DNA of 53,829 nucleotides from DATGZX01 sp035296965 (lineage in GTDB: Bacteria; Planctomycetota; Planctomycetia; Gemmatales; Gemmataceae), in contig DATGZX010000041.1 of assembly GCA_035296965.1 (NCBI GenBank), positions 1 through 53,829 of the forward strand, given 5' to 3'. Both the position numbers and the translations under genes were made by a program. This document shows positions 36,885 through 43,698 of the stretch, piece by piece. The stretch's first letter is position 1, and every line of letters starts with the position of its first letter. The notes below the pieces were generated by a model. The model made no database searches. It was not told where the DNA came from and saw only the letters and a list, made by a program, of their open reading frames with translations.

Positions 36885-37391
36885 TCATAAGGCGTGCGAG
36901 TTGACCAGAAGCCATTCAGTTGCTTCCCGAATTTGTCTCATCTCAAACAGGTAGGCGTAATTCTTGCGATACCGAAGCGTCTCTCTCCAAAGCTGCTCGA
37001 TTCGCTGTCCGCGTCTCTGAACCTCGAGGTCGAAGGGCGGGGGATAGGTCGTGGCGGGCAACAGGGCCCGCACAGCCACCAGCAACTCAGACCAGGCACG
37101 GACATTGTGCCCCGCCCCCTGAGGTAGCCAGGCGATGCCCAACCCCCTCCCCCGGTTGATCGCGGGCTGGAGATCGGCGTTCCAAGTTATCAGGTGCGTT
37201 TCGGCTAACCCGATCAGCGAGAAGTAGGAGGCTTTGAGCGTCATCTCGGCCGTGTATCCCCAAAGGTAAATTGCTCCAGTCCGGCGCCCTTGCCCCGCCA
37301 GAGCGAGCGCGTCATCAAAGCGCTGGCGGGCGGCTGCCCGAAATTCGCGGATGCTGTCCGGGTTACAGCGGTCGAGCAGTCTCCTTGGCAT
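36885..37391 (-). CDS. HEPN-like helical protein
   Basis: 168 residues, almost all helical. FRAAARQRFDDALALAGQGR followed by GAIYLWGYTAEMTLKASYF is the pattern of HEPN domains (small helix, then G-Y-x-x-E-x-x-LKA). A clear R-x4-6-H RNase motif is not seen, so an RNA-cleaving toxin role is not established. It forms a two-gene cassette with the next gene, reminiscent of toxin-antitoxin pairs. The start ATG at 37391 is 65 bases from site 4. Confidence 0.65.
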   Translation of the reverse strand: MPRRLLDRCNPDSIREFRAAARQRFDDALALAGQGRRTGAIYLWGYTAEMTLKASYFSLIGLAETHLITWNADLQPAINRGRGLGIAWLPQGAGHNVRAWSELLVAVRALLPATTYPPPFDLEVQRRGQRIEQLWRETLRYRKNYAYLFEMRQIREATEWLLVNSHAL

Positions 37392-37456
37392 CGGTAAAAG
37401 CCCCGTCAGCTCTTTGCAAGGGACGCATGGGTACTCATCAGATCAACGCTTCGACA

Positions 37457-37555
37457 GCCGAACACCTAGGCTTAGCTGCCCGGGCCGCCTGCTAGGACGT
37501 TGAAGCGCGGAAAACCAGGATGGCGGCCCCGGTCAGCTTCAGCCATTGGTTAGCC
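37457..37555 (-). repeat. attC-like recombination site 4
   Basis: Read leftward it begins GGCTAAC (37549-37555), which overlaps the TAA stop of the upstream gene, and ends GTTCGGC (37457-37463). The arms AGCTGACCGGGGCCGCC (37522-37538) and GGCGGCCCGGGCAGCT (37474-37489) pair with one extra A and one mismatch. Length 99 bp. Confidence 0.75.
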
Positions 37556-38776
37556 GCTGCTCCCGGCGCAGCTCGGACAGAGTTCCTTCATGTAGCAATC
37601 GCCACACAAAGGGGAATGCGGGCGACACCAATTGCGGCCGATCTCCCATGCCGGATAATCAAACAGGCCGGGGAACTCGGGATGGAGCGCCCGCGCCCGA
37701 TAGATGACGGCTTCGATGGAGTCTTCCGGATCGGTCAGGCCGAGCCGGCCAAAGACCCGCTGCACGTGGACATCAGCGGAAACGTCAATCGAGTAGTAGT
37801 CCTTGAACGGCACTTTGAAATCCCGCGCAAGGATGTTCGCCGCCATCGTCGCAATCTTCGGCCCAACGCCTTGGAATTCCAGAAACCGATAAACCACGTC
37901 CGCACTGGACGGCTTGCCGTCCCAGATCTTTGCCGCGTTGCCGTTGTATTTTTCCTTAATGAGCCCGACGGCAGCATGAAAGTTTTTGCTCATGCCTTCC
38001 GTGTAGCGATGGAGCGGTTCCGGCTTGGTCATGAGGTCTCTAACCTCGTCCAAGGTGAGTTCCGCCAGCCGCGAGAAGGCAAAGGTGCCGAGCTTTTGGG
38101 CGAACCGGAAAGGGATGACCCAGGCTTTCTCCGCTTTGATCTGCCGGTCCATCACACAGGCAAGGACGTATGCGTGCGGATGCGCTTGGAGGTCATTAAG
38201 CAATTCGTCCGCTTCACGGATTTGCGCGAGCTGGACGAACTCGTGGGGACCGTTGAAAACCAGCTGGCCGTGTTCGATCAGCAGTGACGTAATCGCTTGA
38301 CGATCCAAGGTTCCCTCCAAGCCGGCGTTCCGGACTGCCGTCCGGCGTTCGCGTCGTTTGGAAACTTGCTTCAACCGTTGCAACTGCTTGCCGATTTGCA
38401 GCCCCTGCAGCGGAACGGACACGGAATAACCGCTCTTGCGAAGGAACGGCTCGATGTCCTCTCTATAGCGCTGACCCGCAAGCAAAATGACCTCTGCGCC
38501 AGCCGGCAAGATGCCCAGAAGCTGCTGTTCTACTTTTTCGGCCCAGGCGAGGCGATCGCGTTTGGGCATCGTATTCAGCGTGCGTTCATAGGGCTCGACA
38601 ACCTGATCTGGGCGGAGCACCCCGTATTCCGCTGACAGGATGTACCAAGTGTCAGCGTGCGATTCGGCGTAGCGCCGCAACCCCCGGAAGAGCTGCGAGA
38701 CGTAGAGGTCACGAGCCGGCGCTGCCGCGCCGCACTTTTGCTTAACGCAGGAGACGAGCGCTACGCGCTTCGCCAT
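37550..38776 (-). CDS. DUF6884 domain fused to an endonuclease III-like DNA glycosylase domain
   Basis: 408 residues. Residues about 1-140 match DUF6884: RVALVSCVKQKCG, ARDLYVSQLFRGLRRYA, YILSAEYGVL. Residues about 170-400 show a helix-hairpin-helix glycosylase: FLEFQGVGPKIATMAANIL carries the HhH Lys, SADVHVQRVFGRLGL the downstream catalytic Asp, and the C-terminus WCRPHSPLCGDCYMKELC gives the C-x6-C-x2-C-x5-C iron-sulfur motif of endonuclease III. A base-recognition or base-excision enzyme is likely. The fusion in a mobile-looking cassette suggests a role in defence or DNA modification, which is speculation. The ATG at 38776 follows GGGAGGTG; longer starts run into site 5. Confidence 0.82.
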   Translation of the reverse strand: MAKRVALVSCVKQKCGAAAPARDLYVSQLFRGLRRYAESHADTWYILSAEYGVLRPDQVVEPYERTLNTMPKRDRLAWAEKVEQQLLGILPAGAEVILLAGQRYREDIEPFLRKSGYSVSVPLQGLQIGKQLQRLKQVSKRRERRTAVRNAGLEGTLDRQAITSLLIEHGQLVFNGPHEFVQLAQIREADELLNDLQAHPHAYVLACVMDRQIKAEKAWVIPFRFAQKLGTFAFSRLAELTLDEVRDLMTKPEPLHRYTEGMSKNFHAAVGLIKEKYNGNAAKIWDGKPSSADVVYRFLEFQGVGPKIATMAANILARDFKVPFKDYYSIDVSADVHVQRVFGRLGLTDPEDSIEAVIYRARALHPEFPGLFDYPAWEIGRNWCRPHSPLCGDCYMKELCPSCAGSSG

Positions 38777-38796
38777 AAGCACCTCCCGCACCTTCC

Positions 38797-38890
38797 TGCT
38801 AACGACCGCGTTCACTTGCCGGGCCGGCTGCAAGGAACGTGGTGTCTCGGAAAACCGTTATGCCGGCCGGGTCAAGTGCAGCGGCTGGAT
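38797..38890 (-). repeat. attC-like recombination site 5
   Basis: Read leftward the arms CACTTGACCCGGCCGGC (38862-38878) and GCCGGCCCGGCAAGTG (38813-38828) pair with one extra A and one mismatch. It ends GTTAGCA (38797-38803); the opposite RYYYAAC box near 38884-38890 has decayed. Inner bases GGTTTTCCGAG and CTTGCA recur in sites 3 and 4. It lies 20 bases before the next gene. Confidence 0.65.
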
Positions 38891-39014
38891 ACTTCTTATG
38901 GCCCCGATGGTGACGGGCTGGAGCTTGTCGCCAATGGTACAACGGGATCCCGGCCGAGGCCGGTCCCAGCGTGGAGGACACCACAAGATGCTGAAGGTTC
39001 GGCGTCACCAAGGG
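38891..39014 (-). other. Very short cassette-like segment between sites 5 and 6
   Basis: 124 bases flanked by two attC-like sites. A 70-codon leftward frame beginning at TTG 39011 (VTPNLQHLVVSSTLGPASAG) runs through it into site 5, but it lacks a ribosome site and recognised similarity. This may be a cassette that carries no gene or a deletion remnant. Confidence 0.4.
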
Positions 39015-39113
39015 GCATAACGAGGGAGCTCACTTGCCGGGGCCGCCTGCCGGACCTTTACCTCGCGCGGAGCTGTGGCGGCGGCCCCGGTCAGGTGCAG
39101 CTTCTGGTTCGGC
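39015..39113 (-). repeat. attC-like recombination site 6
   Basis: Read leftward: GCCGAAC (39107-39113), arms CACCTGACCGGGGCCGCC (39080-39097) and GGCGGCCCCGGCAAGTG (39031-39047) paired except for one extra A and a single C/A mismatch, and GTTATGC (39015-39021). The DUF2442 reading frame continues through most of the site. Length 99 bp. Confidence 0.72.
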
Positions 39114-39440
39114 CCCCGTCCGATCCCGCCGGGCGCGGCTTCGCTTGGCCCGGCCCGCCAACCATTTCTTGAACGAAGCTTGACTCTCGGCCGAGGGCTG
39201 GCCCGCGAGCAGGTTGGCCACGCTAATGTCCTCGTCCAGCGCCGGCCAGTGGATGCCCCGCCCTCCGCCGAGCAGTCGCCACGACCTCCGCTCCTCGTCC
39301 GAGCCGTGCGCGAGCCGCGGGTACCAGGCCAGCGGCACGGCGATGGTGCGGCCGTCGGCCAGCTCCACGGATACGGTATCCTCGCTGACCTGGACTTGGG
39401 TGGCCAGAGGTTCGCGCGTCTCAACCGTGGAAGAAGTCAT
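39030..39440 (-). CDS. DUF2442 protein with a tail encoded by an attC-like site
   Basis: 136 residues. VSVELADGRTIAVPLAWYPR and GIHWPALDEDISVANLLAG are the DUF2442 signature; the usual length is 80-110. The last 27 residues, from about EPEAAPDRGRRHSSARGKG to the stop, come from site 6, so the frame ran into the recombination site after losing or lacking its own stop. DUF2442 often follows DUF4160 and the pair is treated as toxin-antitoxin-like. The ATG at 39440 overlaps the DUF4160 stop by 20 bases. Confidence 0.78.
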   Translation of the reverse strand: MTSSTVETREPLATQVQVSEDTVSVELADGRTIAVPLAWYPRLAHGSDEERRSWRLLGGGRGIHWPALDEDISVANLLAGQPSAESQASFKKWLAGRAKRSRARRDRTGAEPEAAPDRGRRHSSARGKGPAGGPGK

Positions 39441-39657
39441 TCCAACCCTCCAACAACTGCTCCCGATGCTTCTCGACCAGCAGGCGAATGCGGTTGATCT
39501 CCTGCCTGCGGAAGCCGCGGCTACGCTCCAGTCGGATGGGGTCGAGCCAGAGCTTCGCCTCGCAATCGTCTCGTTCGACGTGGACGTGCGGCGGCTCGCC
39601 GCCATCGCCGGCATAGAAGAAGAACCGGAACGGGCCCACCCGGAGCACAGTCGGCAT
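39421..39657 (-). CDS. DUF4160 protein
   Basis: 78 residues, complete: MPTVLRVGPFRFFFYAGDG, EPPHVHVERDD, AKLWLDPIRL, then NRIRLLVEKHREQLLEGWNDFF. These are the conserved parts of DUF4160, with the H-x-H-V pair typical of the family. It overlaps the DUF2442 gene, the standard order for this pair in many bacteria and cyanobacteria. Possible toxin-antitoxin module; biochemical role unknown. Confidence 0.85.
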   Translation of the reverse strand: MPTVLRVGPFRFFFYAGDGGEPPHVHVERDDCEAKLWLDPIRLERSRGFRRQEINRIRLLVEKHREQLLEGWNDFFHG

Positions 39658-39823
39658 GTGCCCATATTACCCCGACTCGGTGCAAGGACCAAGAGCCCCG
39701 GGCCCGACTCTCAGGCCCGGCCGCCTGGAGCCGCAGGCCGGCGCTTAGGGGCGCCGTGTCCTGAAGCCTATCTTGCCACTCTCGGGGTGTGATGACGACA
39801 TGTCCTTCGGCGTCGAATTGCAT
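39658..39823 (-). pseudogene. Possible gene start, truncated before DUF4160
   Basis: An ATG at 39823, six bases after the zinc-ribbon stop, opens MQFDAEGHVVITPREWQDRL, a plausible protein beginning. After about 30 residues the frame becomes Ala/Arg-rich and runs out of frame under DUF4160. I read it as a remnant cut by the arrival of the DUF4160-DUF2442 cassette. Weak evidence. Confidence 0.25.
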
Positions 39824-39828
39824 GATGG

Positions 39829-40518
39829 TTACCCCTGAGCGTCCTTGACAAGGACTACAGGCTCGCTGACGGGGCGGTCAGGGCTATCGAGTTCGTTGAA
39901 CTGCAAGCGGACACGCCGCCGACAGTTCGGGCAGATAAAGAGGTCGCCAGCGATTGGTTCGTAGCTCTCTCGGGGTATCTCATGACGACAATTCGGGCAA
40001 GGGCCGATGTCACGCTGCTTGCAGTTTGGGCACTCGGTGACGAACCCGGAGAGGTACCCACACCTCGTACAGACGAGGCCCACCTCGCCAAGATCCTGCA
40101 TCGTGACGCGGTGCTCGAAGCCGTACTGGCGTAGTACTCTTCGGACCTCTTCGGGGAATTCTGTTGCGAACTCGAAGTAGGCATTTCGATCAGGGTCGCG
40201 GCGGGTCTGGTAGGCAGGATTGTCGGGATCGACCTCGACGGGCGAGTGCGCCCACAAGTCACGCCGCAATTTGGCGATCTGCTTGAGGTCGTCGGCGGGA
40301 TCGTCCGCGTTGTGACGGACGGTCAGCCTAATGCGTCGAAGCGCGAAGTCGATGTCGTCGTCCCGGACCCGCTCTGGTCCTCCCCCGAAATCGACCCAGG
40401 TGTAGCCCAGGTCAACGGACGCACCGGCGGGCGGAGCGGTGATAACTCCCACCTTTTTAGTGCTGATTTGTTTGATGCTGAGGCCCGGCCTCAGTTCTGT
40501 GATGGTCACGCGGTTCAT
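39829..40518 (-). CDS. Protein with multiple zinc-ribbon knuckles
   Basis: 229 residues. The N-terminal part RPGLSIKQISTKKVGVITAP, DLGYTWVDFGGGPERVRDDD is unknown. The C-terminal part has four CxxC knuckles (CTRC, CPNC, CPNC, CPNC) that would make two zinc ribbons, between about residues 150 and 215. The middle YFEFATEFPEEVRRVLRQYG recalls the beginnings of DEAD-type helicase partner proteins, but no assignment is safe. The ATG at 40518 follows GGAGGGAG; upstream codons are rejected. It begins the leftward island. Confidence 0.7.
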   Translation of the reverse strand: MNRVTITELRPGLSIKQISTKKVGVITAPPAGASVDLGYTWVDFGGGPERVRDDDIDFALRRIRLTVRHNADDPADDLKQIAKLRRDLWAHSPVEVDPDNPAYQTRRDPDRNAYFEFATEFPEEVRRVLRQYGFEHRVTMQDLGEVGLVCTRCGYLSGFVTECPNCKQRDIGPCPNCRHEIPRESYEPIAGDLFICPNCRRRVRLQFNELDSPDRPVSEPVVLVKDAQG

Positions 40519-40924
40519 TGCTCCCTCCGATCGCCCCTCGGACATTTGCAGGAGCGGGGGCAACCTGTTCATCGACCTGCCCCTCCCGGCCTCGTCATCT
40601 CTCTGTAGTCTACCGAAAGACTACCCGTCCAGTTTGCCTGAGACGTAGTTGACGGCAGTTTAATCGGGAACTGGGCGATGCGCACTCCGGTCACATCGAC
40701 CTCCGCAATCCGCCGGCACTTGCGGTGCCGCGACACTTGCGGCTTCTTTCCTAATAGCGTGGCCCTCTGAACCCGATGGTTAGCCTCGCCCGCTAGCCAT
40801 TGGACAGCGGATTCTAGGCGCGGCCGTAGGTTCCATCTCGATACACGTGTCACCCTCACCTCGTAAACGCGCAGGGACAACAGGGTAAATTGCGATGCAG
40901 CTGGCAAATCCGGCGCGCCCGCGC
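40519..40924. other. Intergenic region at the right edge of the island
   Basis: 406 bases. A leftward frame across 40569-40870 (containing RHRKCRRIAEVDVTGVRIAQ) might be a decayed gene but overlaps the GNAT gene at its start and has no recognised family. The direct repeat CCGCAAGTG occurs twice near 40723. No integrase, attI or clear attC site was found here. Confidence 0.4.
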
Positions 40925-41449
40925 TCACGCGGCCGACGGATCGAGATCGAGGCGATAGCCTTTGATGGTCAGGTCCTCGGCGGGATGAAAATCGAGTTCC
41001 GGCGCGCGGACAAAGCCCATGCGTTCGTACATACGCATGGCAACGCGCATGGCGTCGGTCGTGTGCAGGGTGATGGTCGTGGCCCCCGCAAATCGCGCTC
41101 GACGAATGCATTCGCGGACGAGGGCCTGCCCTATGCCGCGGCCGCGCGCTGCAGGAAGCACTGCCAGCAAACGAATTTCAGGGTATGCGAGCGTGACGGG
41201 GTTGCCGGCCGAGGTGTGGAAAACGGTTCCCGCCGGGTAGAGCAAGACCGAGCCGACCAGCGATTCATCCTGCTCCGCGACGATCTGCTCGGCCGGCTTC
41301 ACGTCGGCAAGTGTGCCGAGGATCGCTTGGCGGTAGCGATCCCAGTGCGCTGGCATGAGGGTCGCGTACTCGTTGTAGGCGGACAGCGTTAGCTCACGAA
41401 TCGCCTCGAGGTCGGTGGTGCAGGCATCGCGAAATTGCAGGCCAGGCAT
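40925..41449 (-). CDS. GNAT-family N-acetyltransferase
   Basis: 174 residues. The acetyl-CoA loop reads RLLAVLPAARGRGIGQALVR (Q/R-x-x-G-x-G/A type), preceded by the beta4 strand with LAYPEIRLLAV and followed by TITLHTTDAMRVAMRMYERM. The acceptor is unknown. I take the ATG at 41449 (MPGLQFRDACTTDLEAI); longer in-frame starts would translate the palindrome at 41471-41585 into LAPVLRGEGSGVRG-type peptide, which is an artefact. Confidence 0.87.
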   Translation of the reverse strand: MPGLQFRDACTTDLEAIRELTLSAYNEYATLMPAHWDRYRQAILGTLADVKPAEQIVAEQDESLVGSVLLYPAGTVFHTSAGNPVTLAYPEIRLLAVLPAARGRGIGQALVRECIRRARFAGATTITLHTTDAMRVAMRMYERMGFVRAPELDFHPAEDLTIKGYRLDLDPSAA

Positions 41450-41470
41450 CGCTTCGTCCTTTCCGATAAT

Positions 41471-41585
41471 CTCCCCTCGCCCCCGGTTCGGGGGAGAGGG
41501 GCCGGGGGTGAGGGGGAGGAACGATCCCCGGCCAAGGCCCCTCACCCCTGACCCCTCTCCCCGGAGTACCGGGGCGAGGGGAGAA
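41471..41585. repeat. 115-bp palindromic element upstream of the GNAT gene
   Basis: The left arm 41471-41516 (starts CTCCCCTCGCCCCCGG, contains GGGGGTGAGGGG) pairs with the right arm 41540-41585 (contains CCCCTCACCCC and CCCCTCTCCCC, ends CCGGGGCGAGGGGAG), with a 23-base loop. Translated frames give LTPGPSPPNRGRGE-like peptides, a frequent artefact of this kind of dispersed repeat. Confidence 0.8.
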
Positions 41586-41638
41586 CATTCGCTGCCGCTC
41601 GCCATATCTCTTTTGAAGACGCCGACCGTCCGGCGGGC

Positions 41639-41666
41639 TTTCAGGGTTTTCCCCGGTTCGTATAAT
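41639..41666 (+). promoter_or_regulatory. Promoter of the SRP RNA gene
   Basis: A perfect -10 hexamer TATAAT at 41661-41666 lies about 8-20 bases before the RNA. A weak -35 (CTTTCA or TTTCAG) can be placed 16-17 bases upstream. The clear TATAAT in a GC-rich region is consistent with a strongly expressed stable RNA. Confidence 0.65.
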
Positions 41667-41673
41667 GAGGAGC

Positions 41674-41827
41674 GTCGCCTGATAGATGCCCGTGACAGGG
41701 AGTTGGGAGGGGACCCACGCAAAGGGAAGTTGTGAACCTGGTCAGGCCGGAAGGTGCAGCCATAAGCAACGCCCCCTTGTGCAGTGGATCAGCCTCTCTC
41801 AGTGAACTGTCGCGGGCACCATTTTTT
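41674..41827 (+). ncRNA. ffs: Signal recognition particle RNA (small bacterial type)
   Basis: The core CCTGGTCAGGCCGGAAGG followed by TGCAGCC (41735-41761) is the conserved SRP RNA helix 8 with its GGAA tetraloop. Distal ends TGCCCGTGACAG (41687-41698) and CTGTCGCGGGCA (41807-41818) pair to close a long hairpin, and a T6 tract follows at 41822. It lies between its TATAAT promoter and dnaX, the same neighbourhood as in many bacteria. Exact 5' end is estimated. Confidence 0.88.
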
Positions 41828-41880
41828 CCGACGACGGAGAGCCGGTTGCACATCGGTGCCGCGCATCTGGAATCTACGTC

Positions 41881-43695
41881 ATGGCCAAGAAGAAAGCCTC
41901 TCCTGCTGCCGAGCCCGCTGTAGCTGCCGAGGGGTACACCGTTCTCGCCCGCCGCTACCGTCCTCAGCAGTTTGCCGATTTGGTCGGGCAGGAGCCCGTC
42001 GTACAAGCGCTCGCCAACGCCATCGAGACGAATCGCGTCGCCCACGCCTATCTGTTTACGGGCGCCCGCGGCGTCGGCAAAACATCGGCCGCACGCATCC
42101 TAGCCAAGGCACTCAACTGTGTGCAAGGGCCAACGACCAAGCCTTGCGACGAGTGCGAGATTTGCCGCAGCATCGCCGTCGGCGAAGACGTGGACGTGCT
42201 CGAGATCGACGGCGCCAGCAACCGGGGCATCGATGAAATCCGCGAGATCCGCCAAAACGTGCAGTATCGGCCCAGTAGATCGCGCTACAAGATCTACATC
42301 GTCGACGAAGTGCACATGCTGACGCCTGCGGCCTTCAATGCGCTGCTGAAAACGCTCGAGGAGCCGCCGGCCCACGTCAAATTCATCTTCGCGACCACGG
42401 AAGTGCAGAAGATCCCCGTTACGATTCTTTCGCGCTGCCAGCGCTTCGACTTCGCAGGCATCAGCACCGCACGCATCGTGCAGCGCTTGCGTGAGGTTGT
42501 GGCCGGCGAGAACATGGAAGCCGACAACGACGCTCTGGAGCTCGTGGCCCGGCGGGCCGGCGGGTCGATGCGCGACGCGCAGTCGCTGCTCGATCAGCTT
42601 TTGTCGTTCGGCGGCGACCGGCTCACCAGCGAACAGATCCACCACATGCTGGGTACGGCCCACGACGACCGCATCCTGGCATTGGCGTCGGCGGTCGTCG
42701 AGCGCGATGCCAAGCGTGCCCTAGAGCTGCTGGGTCAAGCCGCCGGCGAGGGTTTGCAGCTCGGGGAATTCCTCGATCAGATGCTCGATTACTGGCGCGA
42801 CCTGATGGTGATCAAGTGCGCTGGAGCCGAGGCCCAAGACCTGAGCGTGCCGGAGCGCCAGCGCCCGACCCTTGCCAGCCAGGCGGAAGGATTATCCCTG
42901 GATACTATCCTGGCCGGGCTGGACGTGCTGTCGACCACGAAGGCGCGCCTGCGGGGCAGCAGTCACCCACGTGTCCTTCTCGAAATGGCCCTTGTTCGTC
43001 TCGGCCGGCTGGATAATTTGGAATCGCTGTCGAACCTCGCCAACCTCCTGAAGGCGGGCGTTTCCGGGAAAGAGCGAGGCACGGTGGCGGGGCAGGGGGG
43101 TAATGCTACCCCAGCCGTCCGACCGCAGGTATCGGCAGCCAGTAGGCCTCGGGAAGTGGCAACGCCGCCGGAGGGCTCAAAAAAAAACTCTTTGACCACT
43201 CCTGAGACCTTGGGAAGCCCCGGGAATTCGCAAATTACCCCGGATTCGATAGGTCAGCTGTGGCGCGAAGTACTAGGTCAGGTCGGCCCCATGCTGGGCA
43301 GCGAGCTCTCCAAGGCCGAAATCCCTGCAATTTTCGGGCCAAACGCTCTGGTTATTCGGTTCCCCGTAGGATATAATTCGAAGCGTGAGTACTGCCAGCA
43401 GCCGGCAAACATTGCCCGTGTGGAAGCTGCACTACGGAGCATCACGGGCCAGAACTACAGCTTTCGAATTGAGGTACTTGGCGACGCATCTCTCTCGAAA
43501 GTCAGGCTCCCCGAGGACGCGGACAGCACACAATCTCGTTACCGCCGCCAACGTACCGAGGCCATGAACGAGCCTCTGGTCAAACGGGCCATTGAAGTCC
43601 TGGAGGCCCAGCTCGTCGATGTAGACGAGGGCTTCGGGGGTGCGCCCATGGCCGCTCCCGACAAGGAAGAAGAGCCGGACAGCGAGGAGGCATGA
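41881..43695 (+). CDS. dnaX: DNA polymerase III subunits gamma and tau
   Basis: 604 residues as tau. It loads the sliding clamp and ties the replisome. Seen are VLARRYRPQQFADLVGQEP, Walker A GARGVGKT, the zinc-binding cysteines in CVQGPTTKPCDECEIC, DEVHMLTPAAFNALLKTLEE, and sensor 1 TILSRCQRF. Domain III follows to about 370. Residues after 385 form the variable tau region. An A9 tract at codons 433-436 (43179-43187) could give a shorter gamma product. ybaB starts three bases after the stop, so dnaX, ybaB and recR form an operon. Confidence 0.95.
   Translation: MAKKKASPAAEPAVAAEGYTVLARRYRPQQFADLVGQEPVVQALANAIETNRVAHAYLFTGARGVGKTSAARILAKALNCVQGPTTKPCDECEICRSIAVGEDVDVLEIDGASNRGIDEIREIRQNVQYRPSRSRYKIYIVDEVHMLTPAAFNALLKTLEEPPAHVKFIFATTEVQKIPVTILSRCQRFDFAGISTARIVQRLREVVAGENMEADNDALELVARRAGGSMRDAQSLLDQLLSFGGDRLTSEQIHHMLGTAHDDRILALASAVVERDAKRALELLGQAAGEGLQLGEFLDQMLDYWRDLMVIKCAGAEAQDLSVPERQRPTLASQAEGLSLDTILAGLDVLSTTKARLRGSSHPRVLLEMALVRLGRLDNLESLSNLANLLKAGVSGKERGTVAGQGGNATPAVRPQVSAASRPREVATPPEGSKKNSLTTPETLGSPGNSQITPDSIGQLWREVLGQVGPMLGSELSKAEIPAIFGPNALVIRFPVGYNSKREYCQQPANIARVEAALRSITGQNYSFRIEVLGDASLSKVRLPEDADSTQSRYRRQRTEAMNEPLVKRAIEVLEAQLVDVDEGFGGAPMAAPDKEEEPDSEEA
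43170..43205 (+). promoter_or_regulatory. Slippery A9 site in dnaX
   Basis: Nine A residues at 43179-43187 follow GGAGGG (43170-43175). One extra A gives SKKKLFDHS then TGA (43203-43205); one fewer A gives SKKTL then TGA (43193-43195). Both would yield a gamma form of about 437-441 residues, ending right after domain III. Gamma production by slippage on an A9 run is known for Thermus thermophilus dnaX. Mechanism here, transcriptional or ribosomal, is inferred. Confidence 0.7.
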
Positions 43696-43698
43696 CGG

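Noticed and set aside
40569..41111. Frame resembling a basic DNA-binding protein (RHRKCRRIAEVDV), possible transposase remnant
   Set aside because: It overlaps the GNAT gene over its first third and I recognise no DDE or tyrosine-recombinase motif. Insertion-sequence ends are not visible.
34750..41450. Integron integrase and attI site near the cassettes
   Set aside because: No reading frame on either strand shows the tyrosine-recombinase R-H-R-Y pattern or the IntI-specific insertion. The array is therefore called integrase-less within this window only.
41471..41722. N-terminal extension of the GNAT protein (LAPVLRGEGSGVRG type peptide)
   Set aside because: It is translated from the palindrome and overlaps the SRP RNA region. 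The ATG at 41449 begins the conserved domain.
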